DNA of 54,906 nt from JAIKWW01 sp052169645 (lineage in GTDB: Bacteria; Bacillota; Clostridia; Peptostreptococcales; Anaerovoracaceae). Location: NCBI GenBank assembly GCA_052169645.1, contig JBQNCA010000011.1:1-54906 (forward strand). Reading direction: 5' to 3'. This document shows, one piece after another, positions 35,694-44,189 of the stretch (positions are counted from its first letter, which is position 1; each line of letters opens with the position of its first letter). Made by a program: the position numbers and the translations under genes. The notes below the pieces were generated by a model, which was not told the origin of the DNA, made no database searches, and was given only the letters and a program-made list of their open reading frames with translations.

Positions 35694-36399
35694 TCTGCAG
35701 GCAAATATAAAAGCCGTTTCCGAATTGATAGGCTATATATTCAATGATGAAAGCCTGCTCGGTACAGCTTTAACCCACAGCTCGTATTGCTATGAAAATG
35801 TTATGCAGTACAGTGAAAACAATGAACGACTGGAATTTTTGGGAGATGCCATATTCGATGCTATAATAGGGGAAGCTCTGTATATGCGTCAGCTTGAAAG
35901 CGAAGAAGGCAGTCTCAGCAAGCTCAGAGCGGAGATTGTATGTGAAGATTCTCTGCTTCGTAAAGCGGATGAGTTGGAAATACATAAATATATGATGCTT
36001 GGAAAAGGGGAATTGCGTATGGCGTCTCACGGGCGAAGCAGAGCTTTGCTTGCCGATGCTATGGAGGCTGTTATAGGTGCAGTCTATTTGGATGGCGGAT
36101 GGGAACAGGCTAAGCGAACGGTATTGTCCGTTTTTTCGGATATTATCGAAGATGCTTTGTCAGGAAAGCTGAACAAGGATTACAAGTCCGAGCTTCAGAT
36201 AAATTTGCAGTCTGACGGGAAGAGTCACACTATTGAATATAGGACGGATATGGTAGCGGGACCTCCTCATAACAGGTACTTTGAAGTGTCCGTGATTTGT
36301 GACGGAGAGCATTTCGGAAAAGGTGCAGGCTCGTCAAAAAAACAGGCTGAACAAAATGCCGCTTGTGGAGCTCTTGCTACATTGATGTCACAGCGATAG
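35683..36399 (+). CDS. rnc: Ribonuclease III
   Basis: Cleaves double-stranded RNA in rRNA maturation and mRNA control. The 238 aa protein has the catalytic signature NERLEFLGDAIFDAI, the second catalytic acidic set LLADAMEAVIGAVYLDGGW, and a C-terminal dsRNA-binding domain ending GAGSSKKQAEQNAACGAL. The ATG at 35683 with GAGGAG seven bases upstream lies inside the end of plsX. A reading frame open further upstream is only plsX in another frame. Confidence 0.95.
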   Translation: MQNNLQANIKAVSELIGYIFNDESLLGTALTHSSYCYENVMQYSENNERLEFLGDAIFDAIIGEALYMRQLESEEGSLSKLRAEIVCEDSLLRKADELEIHKYMMLGKGELRMASHGRSRALLADAMEAVIGAVYLDGGWEQAKRTVLSVFSDIIEDALSGKLNKDYKSELQINLQSDGKSHTIEYRTDMVAGPPHNRYFEVSVICDGEHFGKGAGSSKKQAEQNAACGALATLMSQR

Positions 36400-36410
36400 G
36401 AGGGTCAAAT

Positions 36411-39400
36411 TTGCATTTCAAAAAATTGAGTATGCATGGGTTTAAATCATTTGCAGAGCCCGTAAATATAGATTTTGACAAAGGGATTACCTGCATTGTG
36501 GGCCCTAACGGCTCGGGAAAGAGCAATATTTCCGATGCACTTAGATGGGTCCTCGGAGAGCAGAGTCCTAAGATGCTTCGTGGCGGTAAGATGGATGAAA
36601 TTATCTTTGCCGGTACGGATACGAGAAAATCAAGAGGTATGGCGGAGGTAAGCCTTGTTATAGACAATTCGGATAAGATGCTGCCCATAGATTTTGCTGA
36701 GGTTTCAATTACTCGCAGGATGTACAGATCCGGTGAGAGTGAATATTTTATAAATAATTCTCAGTGCCGTTTACGAGATATCAGAGAGCTTATAATGGAT
36801 ACCGGTATAGGCGTGGACGGCTATTCAATAATAGGGCAGGGTAAAATTTCAGAAATAATAAACGGTAAAGCCGATACCAGACGAGAAATTTTTGAAGAAG
36901 CTGCGGGAATTGTGAAATATCGCACTAAAAAGGCGGAAACCGAGAGAAAGTTGGAAGCTACAAGCGGAAATCTGATACGTGTAAATGACATCATATCGGA
37001 GCTCGAATCCCGTGTTGAACCTTTGAAGGAAGAATCACGTAAAGCCAAAGAGTATCAGGAAATAAGCGAAAAGTACAGACATAATGAAATAAATGTCATA
37101 TTGAAAAATATAGAGACCGCTCACAAACAGGATGTTATATATAAAAAGGATATAGATGACACCTCATTATTGATTGATGAAAATGAAAAAAAATTAGAGG
37201 AGATAGAATCAAAGATTCGTCAAAATAAAAAGAGGACAGACGAATTGGATGAAGAGGATCAGCTTGAAAGAGAACGCATGATGAATGCTTCATATGAGCT
37301 TAACGAGCTGAGAAACAGTATAAAGATAGATAGAGAAAAAATTTCATCATTGAAGCAAAGTTGCAGCCTTTTTATGGATGAAGTCAAATCTTTGACTGAA
37401 CGCATAGTCCGTGAAGAGACCTCCCGCAAATCAATGCTTGCAGGCAAAGATGAGCTTCAGAGCAGAGTTGAAGGTATACTGAGAAGCGAAAAAGAATTGT
37501 CGGATAAGCTCAAAGATGAATATAATATAGAAAAAGAAAAGTCCTTGGAATTTGACTCGTATAGAAATAATCTTTATGAGCTCAGCATGAAGGTCAGCTC
37601 AAAGAAAGCGGAGTATGACGGTTTAAAGAACATGCTCGACACGCTAAAAAATCGCAGAAATATGCTGAATGAAGAGCTTGAAACAGGTGAATCCGAAGAC
37701 AATTTGCGAAGCAGGCTGATTGAAGCGGAGCATGCATTTGAAAGAGCGAAACGAGAAAATGAAGATGCCGCAAATGCCGTTATTTCTTATAAAAAACAGC
37801 ATTATCAGCTTAAGAGCAGGGAAGAAACCCTTATAAAAAAATATGAAATTTCAAGAACCGGCTTAAATGAAGAAAAAACCAGAAAGAATATGCTTGAGCA
37901 GCTTGAGCGTTCATACGAAGGTTACAATTATGCTGTAAGATTTATAATGAAAGAATCAAACATTAGAGGCCTGTATGGAACAGTCGGAGATCTGATTTCC
38001 GTACCTGGAGGCTATGAGACAGCCATAGAAACAGCTTTGGGGGCAAGGATGCAAAATATTATTTGCGATTCGGATCAAAGTGCAAATATGGCGATTCGTT
38101 CGTTAAAAGCGAGAAAAGCGGGAAGATTAACATTTTTGCCTGTAAGCGGAATGAATGTTTCACCCCGTCGTTCTTATGAGATATTGGCAAATTCTCCCGG
38201 ATTTATAGGAATCGCAGCGGATTGTATAAAATATGATGACAGATATCGCTCGGTTATGGAGTATCTGCTTGGAGGAATTGCAATCGTAAAGACACTTGAA
38301 GATGCCATTTCAGCATCCAAGCAGCACAGAGGTTTCAGATTCGTAACTCTGGAGGGCGAATCCATAAATCCTTCAGGCGCAATTACAGGCGGTGCTTATA
38401 AATCCAATAACAGTGCCGGTATATTGGAGCGTAAAAATCGCTTAAATTCAGTGGATAAGGTAATATACGAACTCAGTGAAAATTTAAGAGAAATTGAAAA
38501 AGAGCTTACAAGAGTAAGAGATGATATAGCTTTAAATGAAGAGAAGCTTTCAGAATGTGAAAATACAGCACATGAATCCGAACTCGGAAAGCTCGGTGCT
38601 GAAAATAATTTAAAAAGCCTTAAAGAAAAAAGCTCGGAATATACTGAAATAATTGAGAAGCGCAACAACGAAAAAAAACGCCTAAATGAGGAAATCAATC
38701 GTACGGAAAGGTTGCTTTCCGAAACTTTTACGGAAAAAGAAAATGCTGAAATCAAAATTGAGGATATCAGAAAGATGACCGAAATTTTAGCGGATGAAAT
38801 AGACACGGTAAAGAAAAGCATTTCCGACTTGAACGGCAGAATGACTGAAGTCAAAATTGAACTTGAAGCGGCAAGAGGGCAGAAGAACAATCTTGAAAAC
38901 CTTATAGGCGGTACGGATAATCATATCCAAGATTTAAAAAAAGAATTGGAAACAAAAGAGAGAAATATCAGGAATGCATTGGCTGAACAGGAGGCTCTTA
39001 ATTTCCATATAAGCGGAACTCAGCAATCCATAGAAATGAGCGAGCTTAAGAAAAGTAATCAGGGAAATCGACTGTCGGATATTAAGCAGGAAAAAGCCGA
39101 TTTATCAAAGGCATATGATCTGTTGCTTTCACAGAAAGAAAGTGCTGATAAGACGCTTTATACTCATAAGAGCCGTAAATATGATATAGAATTGAAGCTC
39201 AGAAGCGATGAAACCCGCATAGATGATTGGAAGAACAAGCTTTGGGAGGATTTCGAAATCGCTTATCTCGAAGCACTGGAAATTCGTGAACCTGCATTCA
39301 ATCTGAATGAGGGTATAAGGCTTTCACGCAGTATGAGAAATGAATTGAAAGCTCTCGGCAATGTAAACATAAGTGCTATAGAAGAATATGATGAAGTAAA

Positions 39401-39974
39401 AAAGCGTTATGATTTTTTACTTGCTCAGCGTAAGGACTTGGATGAAGCCATGCTTTCTTTGCGCACGATAATACAGGATACTGATAATCTCATACGATCC
39501 AATTTCAAAATTAGCTTCAATGCTATCAGCAGGAATTTTGCGGATATATTTGCGGAATTGTTTAACGGCGGAAAAGCGGAAATAAGAATGGATTCGGAAT
39601 CAGATATACTTGAAGCGGATATAGAAATAGTTGTTCAACCGCCGGGGAAGAAGTTGCAAAATATGAATCTTCTTTCCGGCGGCGAAAAAACTATGACTGC
39701 AATAGCACTAATGTTTGCAGTTCTCAAGGCTAAACCGACACCTTTCTGTATACTCGATGAAGTGGAGGCTGCTTTGGATGAAGCCAATATTGACAGATTC
39801 GCCGAATATCTCAAGAATCTCGACAATATTCAGTTTGTATTGGTAACACATCAGAAAGTAACAATGGAGCATGCAAATGTCCTCTTCGGTGTTACCATGC
39901 CGGAGAAGGGTGTTTCAAAAGTTATTTCTCTTAAACTTGCCGATGCTGAAAAATTAGAAGAAAACCCTAATTAA
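36411..39974 (+). CDS. smc: Chromosome segregation protein SMC
   Basis: A condensin ATPase of about 1187 aa that organises the chromosome. The N-terminal head has MHGFKSFAEP and Walker A VGPNGSGKSN. Two long coiled coils flank a hinge at about residues 510-650 (with GLYGTVGDLI and the FRFVTLEGESINPSGAITGG segment). The C-terminal head has the signature LLSGGEKTMTAIAL, Walker B FCILDEVEAALDEAN and VTHQK. The start is TTG at 36411, six bases after TAGGAGGG. The preceding codons belong to the rnc region. It lies between rnc and ftsY, the standard order. Confidence 0.95.
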   Translation: MHFKKLSMHGFKSFAEPVNIDFDKGITCIVGPNGSGKSNISDALRWVLGEQSPKMLRGGKMDEIIFAGTDTRKSRGMAEVSLVIDNSDKMLPIDFAEVSITRRMYRSGESEYFINNSQCRLRDIRELIMDTGIGVDGYSIIGQGKISEIINGKADTRREIFEEAAGIVKYRTKKAETERKLEATSGNLIRVNDIISELESRVEPLKEESRKAKEYQEISEKYRHNEINVILKNIETAHKQDVIYKKDIDDTSLLIDENEKKLEEIESKIRQNKKRTDELDEEDQLERERMMNASYELNELRNSIKIDREKISSLKQSCSLFMDEVKSLTERIVREETSRKSMLAGKDELQSRVEGILRSEKELSDKLKDEYNIEKEKSLEFDSYRNNLYELSMKVSSKKAEYDGLKNMLDTLKNRRNMLNEELETGESEDNLRSRLIEAEHAFERAKRENEDAANAVISYKKQHYQLKSREETLIKKYEISRTGLNEEKTRKNMLEQLERSYEGYNYAVRFIMKESNIRGLYGTVGDLISVPGGYETAIETALGARMQNIICDSDQSANMAIRSLKARKAGRLTFLPVSGMNVSPRRSYEILANSPGFIGIAADCIKYDDRYRSVMEYLLGGIAIVKTLEDAISASKQHRGFRFVTLEGESINPSGAITGGAYKSNNSAGILERKNRLNSVDKVIYELSENLREIEKELTRVRDDIALNEEKLSECENTAHESELGKLGAENNLKSLKEKSSEYTEIIEKRNNEKKRLNEEINRTERLLSETFTEKENAEIKIEDIRKMTEILADEIDTVKKSISDLNGRMTEVKIELEAARGQKNNLENLIGGTDNHIQDLKKELETKERNIRNALAEQEALNFHISGTQQSIEMSELKKSNQGNRLSDIKQEKADLSKAYDLLLSQKESADKTLYTHKSRKYDIELKLRSDETRIDDWKNKLWEDFEIAYLEALEIREPAFNLNEGIRLSRSMRNELKALGNVNISAIEEYDEVKKRYDFLLAQRKDLDEAMLSLRTIIQDTDNLIRSNFKISFNAISRNFADIFAELFNGGKAEIRMDSESDILEADIEIVVQPPGKKLQNMNLLSGGEKTMTAIALMFAVLKAKPTPFCILDEVEAALDEANIDRFAEYLKNLDNIQFVLVTHQKVTMEHANVLFGVTMPEKGVSKVISLKLADAEKLEENPN

Positions 39975-40025
39975 CAATAATTTATTTACGGTAAATTTAA
40001 ATACTAAATTTTATGGAGGTCAATA

Positions 40026-40955
40026 ATGGCGTTTGGAGAGAAAAAATCATTTTTTACCAAGCTCAAAGAAGGCTTATCAAAGACAAAAAATGATATGGTC
40101 GGAAAGATTGAAGATGTTATCCTCAGAAGACCTGAGATAGATGAAGTTTTTTTGGAAGAATTGGAGGAAGCACTTATTCTTTCAGATATAGGTATGGATA
40201 CTACTCAAAAGATTATAGACAGACTTAGAGTCGATATAAAGCAGCAGAAGCTGGCGACTCCCGAGTCTGTAAATGAAGGAATCCGCAATATTATTACCGA
40301 CATATTGACAGAGGATAAACCTGATACTTCGCTTTCAAATGAAATTCCATTGGTAATTCTTATGATAGGTGTTAACGGTGCAGGCAAGACTACCTCTATG
40401 GCCAAGATTGCACATATGCTTAAGGAACAGGGAAAGAGCGTAATGTTTGCGGCAGCGGATACTTTCAGAGCGGCTGCTATAGAACAGCTTGAAATCTGGG
40501 GAGAGAGGACGGGAGTTCCCGTTATAAGGCATAATGAAGGGGCGGATCCCTCAGCTGTTATATTTGATGCTGTCAAAGCGGCACAGGCAAGAAATACGGA
40601 TGTACTGATATGCGATACTGCAGGACGCCTGCAAAATAAAAAAAATCTGATGAACGAGCTTGCAAAAATGTATAGAGTTATAGGCAGAGAGTATCCTGAA
40701 GCTGCCTTGGAAACCTTGCTGGTTCTCGATGCGGCTACGGGAAAGAATGCCGTACAGCAGGCAAAAGAATTCGGCGAGGTTGCCGAACTTACAGGTATAG
40801 TGCTGACAAAGCTCGACGGAACCGCCAAGGGCGGTATAGTAATAACCTTGGCTGATCAATTCGGAGTGCCGGTAAAATTTATAGGTGTAGGTGAAGGCAT
40901 GGACGATCTTCAGGTATTTAATCCTGTGGATTTTACGAATGCACTTTTCTTATAG
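40026..40955 (+). CDS. ftsY: Signal recognition particle receptor FtsY
   Basis: The SRP receptor GTPase at the membrane. The 309 aa protein consists of the N and G domains only: GVNGAGKTTSMAKIA (P-loop), AADTFRAAAIEQL, CDTAGRLQNKKNLMNEL and LTKLDGTAKGGIV. The long acidic A domain of the E. coli protein is missing, which is usual in Bacillota. ATGGAGG lies before the ATG. ffh is not adjacent here. Confidence 0.95.
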   Translation: MAFGEKKSFFTKLKEGLSKTKNDMVGKIEDVILRRPEIDEVFLEELEEALILSDIGMDTTQKIIDRLRVDIKQQKLATPESVNEGIRNIITDILTEDKPDTSLSNEIPLVILMIGVNGAGKTTSMAKIAHMLKEQGKSVMFAAADTFRAAAIEQLEIWGERTGVPVIRHNEGADPSAVIFDAVKAAQARNTDVLICDTAGRLQNKKNLMNELAKMYRVIGREYPEAALETLLVLDAATGKNAVQQAKEFGEVAELTGIVLTKLDGTAKGGIVITLADQFGVPVKFIGVGEGMDDLQVFNPVDFTNALFL

Positions 40956-40973
40956 AGAAAGGATTATATTACA

Positions 40974-42302
40974 ATGGGAAAACCTGTTGTTGCTGTAATA
41001 GGCAGACCTAATGTGGGTAAATCCACACTTTTTAATAAAATCGTGGGAAGGAGAGTTTCCATAGTAGAGGATACTCCCGGAGTTACAAGGGACAGAATCT
41101 ATGCTGAATCGGAATGGAGCGGAAGACCCTTTGTCCTGATAGATACAGGCGGTATAGAGCCTGACAGTGATGATGTAATATTGTCACAAATGAGAGTGCA
41201 GACCGAGATTGCGGTAGAAACCGCAGATGTAATAGTTTTTATAGTTGACGGCAGAAGCGGATTGACAGCGGCTGACCGTGAAATCGGCGAAATGTTATTT
41301 AAAACCGGAAGAGACGTGATTTTGGTTGTAAACAAGGTGGATACTGCCAAGCTGCCGGATGATTTTTATGATTTTTATGAACTGGGACTCGGTGAGCCTA
41401 TACCCGTATCGGCAGCAAATATGCTGAATATAGGCGATCTCTTGGATATGATAGTTGAACAATTTCCGAAGATTGACGAAGAAAAAGAGGAAGAAGAGAA
41501 TATCCATATTGCTGTGATAGGCAGACCTAATGTCGGAAAATCTTCACTTGTAAATGCTATGACAGGTGAGGAGCGAGTTATAGTCAGCAATATAGCAGGA
41601 ACTACGAGAGATTCGATTGATACGCCGTTCGTTCATGACGGGCATCAATACACTCTAATAGATACTGCGGGAATTCGCCGCAAAAATAAAATTTATGAAG
41701 ATATTGAAAAATACAGTGTGGTAAGAGCTGTAGCAAGTATAGAACGAAGTGATGTGTGTGTACTGATGATAGATGCTCAGGACGGTGTTACCGAGCAGGA
41801 TAAAAAAATCGGAGGTATAGCTCATGAAGCCGGTAAAGGAATAATAATAACAGTAAATAAATGGGATTTGATAAAAAAGGACAATCATACCATGAGTGAG
41901 TTTGAAAGAAATATCAGATCCGAACTGTCATTCATGCCGTACGCTCCTATATTATTTATTTCCGCCTCTACGGGACAGAGACTTTTCAATGTGCTCGCAC
42001 TTGCAAGAAAGGTTGCGGAGCAGCGAAGTATGAGGATTTCAACAGGGCAGTTGAATGCTTTGGTGGCGGATGCTACACTTACAAAGCAGCCACCTTCCGA
42101 TAAAGGAAAAAAGCTGCGCATATATTATGCATCTCAAGTTGGAATTGAACCGCCTTTGTTTATGTTTAAGGTTAACAAGAGAGAGCTTATGCATTTTTCT
42201 TATTCGAGATATCTGGAAAACAAGATAAGAGAGGCTTATGGCTTCGAAGGAACTTCCATAAAATTTGTATTCCGTGAAAAGCGTGAAAAAGATGATGTGT
42301 GA
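40974..42302 (+). CDS. der: Ribosome-associated GTPase Der (EngA)
   Basis: A double GTPase needed for 50S assembly. The 442 aa protein has two G domains: GRPNVGKSTLFN with EDTPGVTRDR, and GRPNVGKSSLVNA with AGTTRDSIDTPF, DTAGIRRK and NKWD, followed by a KH-like domain that ends with GTSIKFVFREKREK. It begins 18 bases after ftsY with AGAAAGGA upstream. It probably shares the transcript with plsY and gpsA. Confidence 0.95.
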   Translation: MGKPVVAVIGRPNVGKSTLFNKIVGRRVSIVEDTPGVTRDRIYAESEWSGRPFVLIDTGGIEPDSDDVILSQMRVQTEIAVETADVIVFIVDGRSGLTAADREIGEMLFKTGRDVILVVNKVDTAKLPDDFYDFYELGLGEPIPVSAANMLNIGDLLDMIVEQFPKIDEEKEEEENIHIAVIGRPNVGKSSLVNAMTGEERVIVSNIAGTTRDSIDTPFVHDGHQYTLIDTAGIRRKNKIYEDIEKYSVVRAVASIERSDVCVLMIDAQDGVTEQDKKIGGIAHEAGKGIIITVNKWDLIKKDNHTMSEFERNIRSELSFMPYAPILFISASTGQRLFNVLALARKVAEQRSMRISTGQLNALVADATLTKQPPSDKGKKLRIYYASQVGIEPPLFMFKVNKRELMHFSYSRYLENKIREAYGFEGTSIKFVFREKREKDDV

Positions 42303-42313
42303 GGTGTTGAAAC

Positions 42314-42922
42314 GTGTCTGAGGAAACGTATTTTTTATTTGCAATATTTTCGATATTCACAATAGTAAGCTATTTTATAGGAAATATTTCTCCTGCATCC
42401 ATAATAGGCAGAATTTATAACATAGATATACGTAAAGAAGGCAGCGGAAATCCCGGCACTACCAATGTTTTAAGGACGCTTGGTGCAAAGGCTGCCCTTA
42501 TGACATTTCTTATAGATATTTTTAAGGGTGTGCTTCCGGTTATAATTGCCAAACTGTATGGAAATGAAATGTTGGAATATATATGCGGAACGGCAGCATT
42601 TTTCGGACATATATGGCCGATATTTTATCGTTTTCGTGGCGGAAAGGGGATTGCCACAGGCTTCGGTGTAATTCTTGCAATAGATTACAGATGCGGTCTT
42701 ATCTGTATGGTATGCGCCGTGCTCGGAGCCTTGATTACAAAGCGCATGTCCTGCGGTTCCATTATGGCGGGGATAGCTCTTCCTGTAATGTTTTTTGTTT
42801 TTCATCGTGCATATATTATATGGGCGATATGTGTATGCTTAATCGTCATATGGAAACATAAAGCAAATATAAAGCGCCTTATAGCAGGCACGGAGCCTGA
42901 AATAGGATTTTTAAAAAAATGA
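42314..42922 (+). CDS. plsY: Glycerol-3-phosphate acyltransferase PlsY
   Basis: Transfers the acyl group from acyl-phosphate to glycerol-3-phosphate in the membrane. The 202 aa protein has about five hydrophobic helices and the family motifs GNISPASIIGR, GSGNPGTTNVLRTLG and FRGGKGIATGFG. The start is GTG at 42314, with GAGGTG seven bases upstream. It lies between der and gpsA; GpsA supplies its substrate. Confidence 0.94.
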   Translation: MSEETYFLFAIFSIFTIVSYFIGNISPASIIGRIYNIDIRKEGSGNPGTTNVLRTLGAKAALMTFLIDIFKGVLPVIIAKLYGNEMLEYICGTAAFFGHIWPIFYRFRGGKGIATGFGVILAIDYRCGLICMVCAVLGALITKRMSCGSIMAGIALPVMFFVFHRAYIIWAICVCLIVIWKHKANIKRLIAGTEPEIGFLKK

Positions 42923-42983
42923 AATCAAACAATATGTCACAAAAGGAATCCTTTAAATACGATTCCGGCAGCGGAGGAAATAA

Positions 42984-43982
42984 ATGAGTATAAAAGTAGC
43001 CGTTATGGGAGCGGGCAGCTGGGGAACCGCACTTGCCACGGCTTTGGCTGTGAACAATCATGAGGTGCGGCTTTGGGGTCGAAATGCTTCAATGATGAAA
43101 AAAATGCAACTCGAAAGAGAAAATGAGAAATATTTGCCGGGAACAGCTCTGGCGGATAATATAAATTGTACATCCGATGCCGAAGCGGCAATAAACGGGT
43201 CGGCTGCAGTTATATATGTAGTGCCTGCCCAGACTTTTCGACAAAATTTTGAGGCGACAAATTCATATTTGAAAAATGATACAGTAGTCGTAAATTGTGC
43301 AAAGGGTATAGATGTTAATTCCTTGGAACTGATTTCGGATATTTGCACGGATATAAGACCTGATCTGCCGTTTGCAGTATTATCGGGACCGTCGCATGCG
43401 GAAGAAGTAGGCAAAGGACTGCCTACTACGCTTGTTGCCGCCTCAAAAGATATAAAGGTCGCGGAATTTGTACAGAATTTATTTATGTCCGAGTCGCTCA
43501 GAGTCTATACGAACAGCGATGTTACAGGAATAGAGATAGGCGGTGCGCTTAAAAATATTATAGCACTTGCTGCAGGAATTTCAGACGGCATGGGTTATGG
43601 TGATAATGCAAAGGCTGCCCTTATGACCAGAGGCTTGACTGAAATTTCAAGGCTCGGAATTAAGCTTGGCGGTGACAAGCTGACATTTATGGGACTCACA
43701 GGTATAGGAGATCTGATAGTTACTTGTACCAGTATGCACAGCAGAAATCGCAGATGCGGAATATTAATCGGACAGGGATTATCACCGAAGGAGGCGATAG
43801 AGCAGGTGGGCATGGTGGTTGAGGGGATGTACACAACTGAAGCTGCATATAATTTGTCGCAGAAGCTTAATATCGAAATGCCTATAGCGCATCAGCTCCA
43901 TAATGTTATAAACGGTAAGATTAAGGGTGCGGAAGCAGTTAAAAATCTTATGCTCCGTGAGCGTAAGTCGGAAATGGACTGA
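42984..43982 (+). CDS. gpsA: Glycerol-3-phosphate dehydrogenase [NAD(P)+]
   Basis: Reduces dihydroxyacetone phosphate to glycerol-3-phosphate. The 332 aa protein has the Rossmann motif VMGAGSWGTALAT, VVNCAKGIDV, VLSGPSHAEEV and the catalytic region IGGALKNIIALAAGISDGM with the conserved Lys. GCGGAGGA lies before the ATG. It is last in its transcript, ahead of a shared terminator. Confidence 0.95.
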   Translation: MSIKVAVMGAGSWGTALATALAVNNHEVRLWGRNASMMKKMQLERENEKYLPGTALADNINCTSDAEAAINGSAAVIYVVPAQTFRQNFEATNSYLKNDTVVVNCAKGIDVNSLELISDICTDIRPDLPFAVLSGPSHAEEVGKGLPTTLVAASKDIKVAEFVQNLFMSESLRVYTNSDVTGIEIGGALKNIIALAAGISDGMGYGDNAKAALMTRGLTEISRLGIKLGGDKLTFMGLTGIGDLIVTCTSMHSRNRRCGILIGQGLSPKEAIEQVGMVVEGMYTTEAAYNLSQKLNIEMPIAHQLHNVINGKIKGAEAVKNLMLRERKSEMD

Positions 43983-44002
43983 TTCAAAATATAAAAATAT
44001 TA

Positions 44003-44040
44003 CGAAAGACCTTGTACTGAAAGCGGTACAAGGTCTTTCG
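44003..44040. terminator. Shared terminator between gpsA and nadE
   Basis: A perfect 15-base stem CGAAAGACCTTGTAC/GTACAAGGTCTTTCG with an 8-base loop. On the minus strand it is followed by TAATATTTTTATATTTT, so it fits best as the nadE terminator, and probably also ends gpsA. Confidence 0.82.
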
Positions 44041-44189
44041 CTTCATGTGTGTAGGCATTAGTATTGCCGATTGAATATTTCGATTAATATAGTAATGAGT
44101 AGAAAAAGCCTGTGCACATAAGCTCAAGACATGCGTCCGCTCGGATTTCCGGCAGCGGTAATAAGGCTTGTTCTTTGGCTGTTGAAAAT

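Noticed and set aside
37081..39100. Antisense frames across the smc coiled coils
   Set aside because: These are low-complexity Ser/Phe/Leu-rich shadows of the coding strand.
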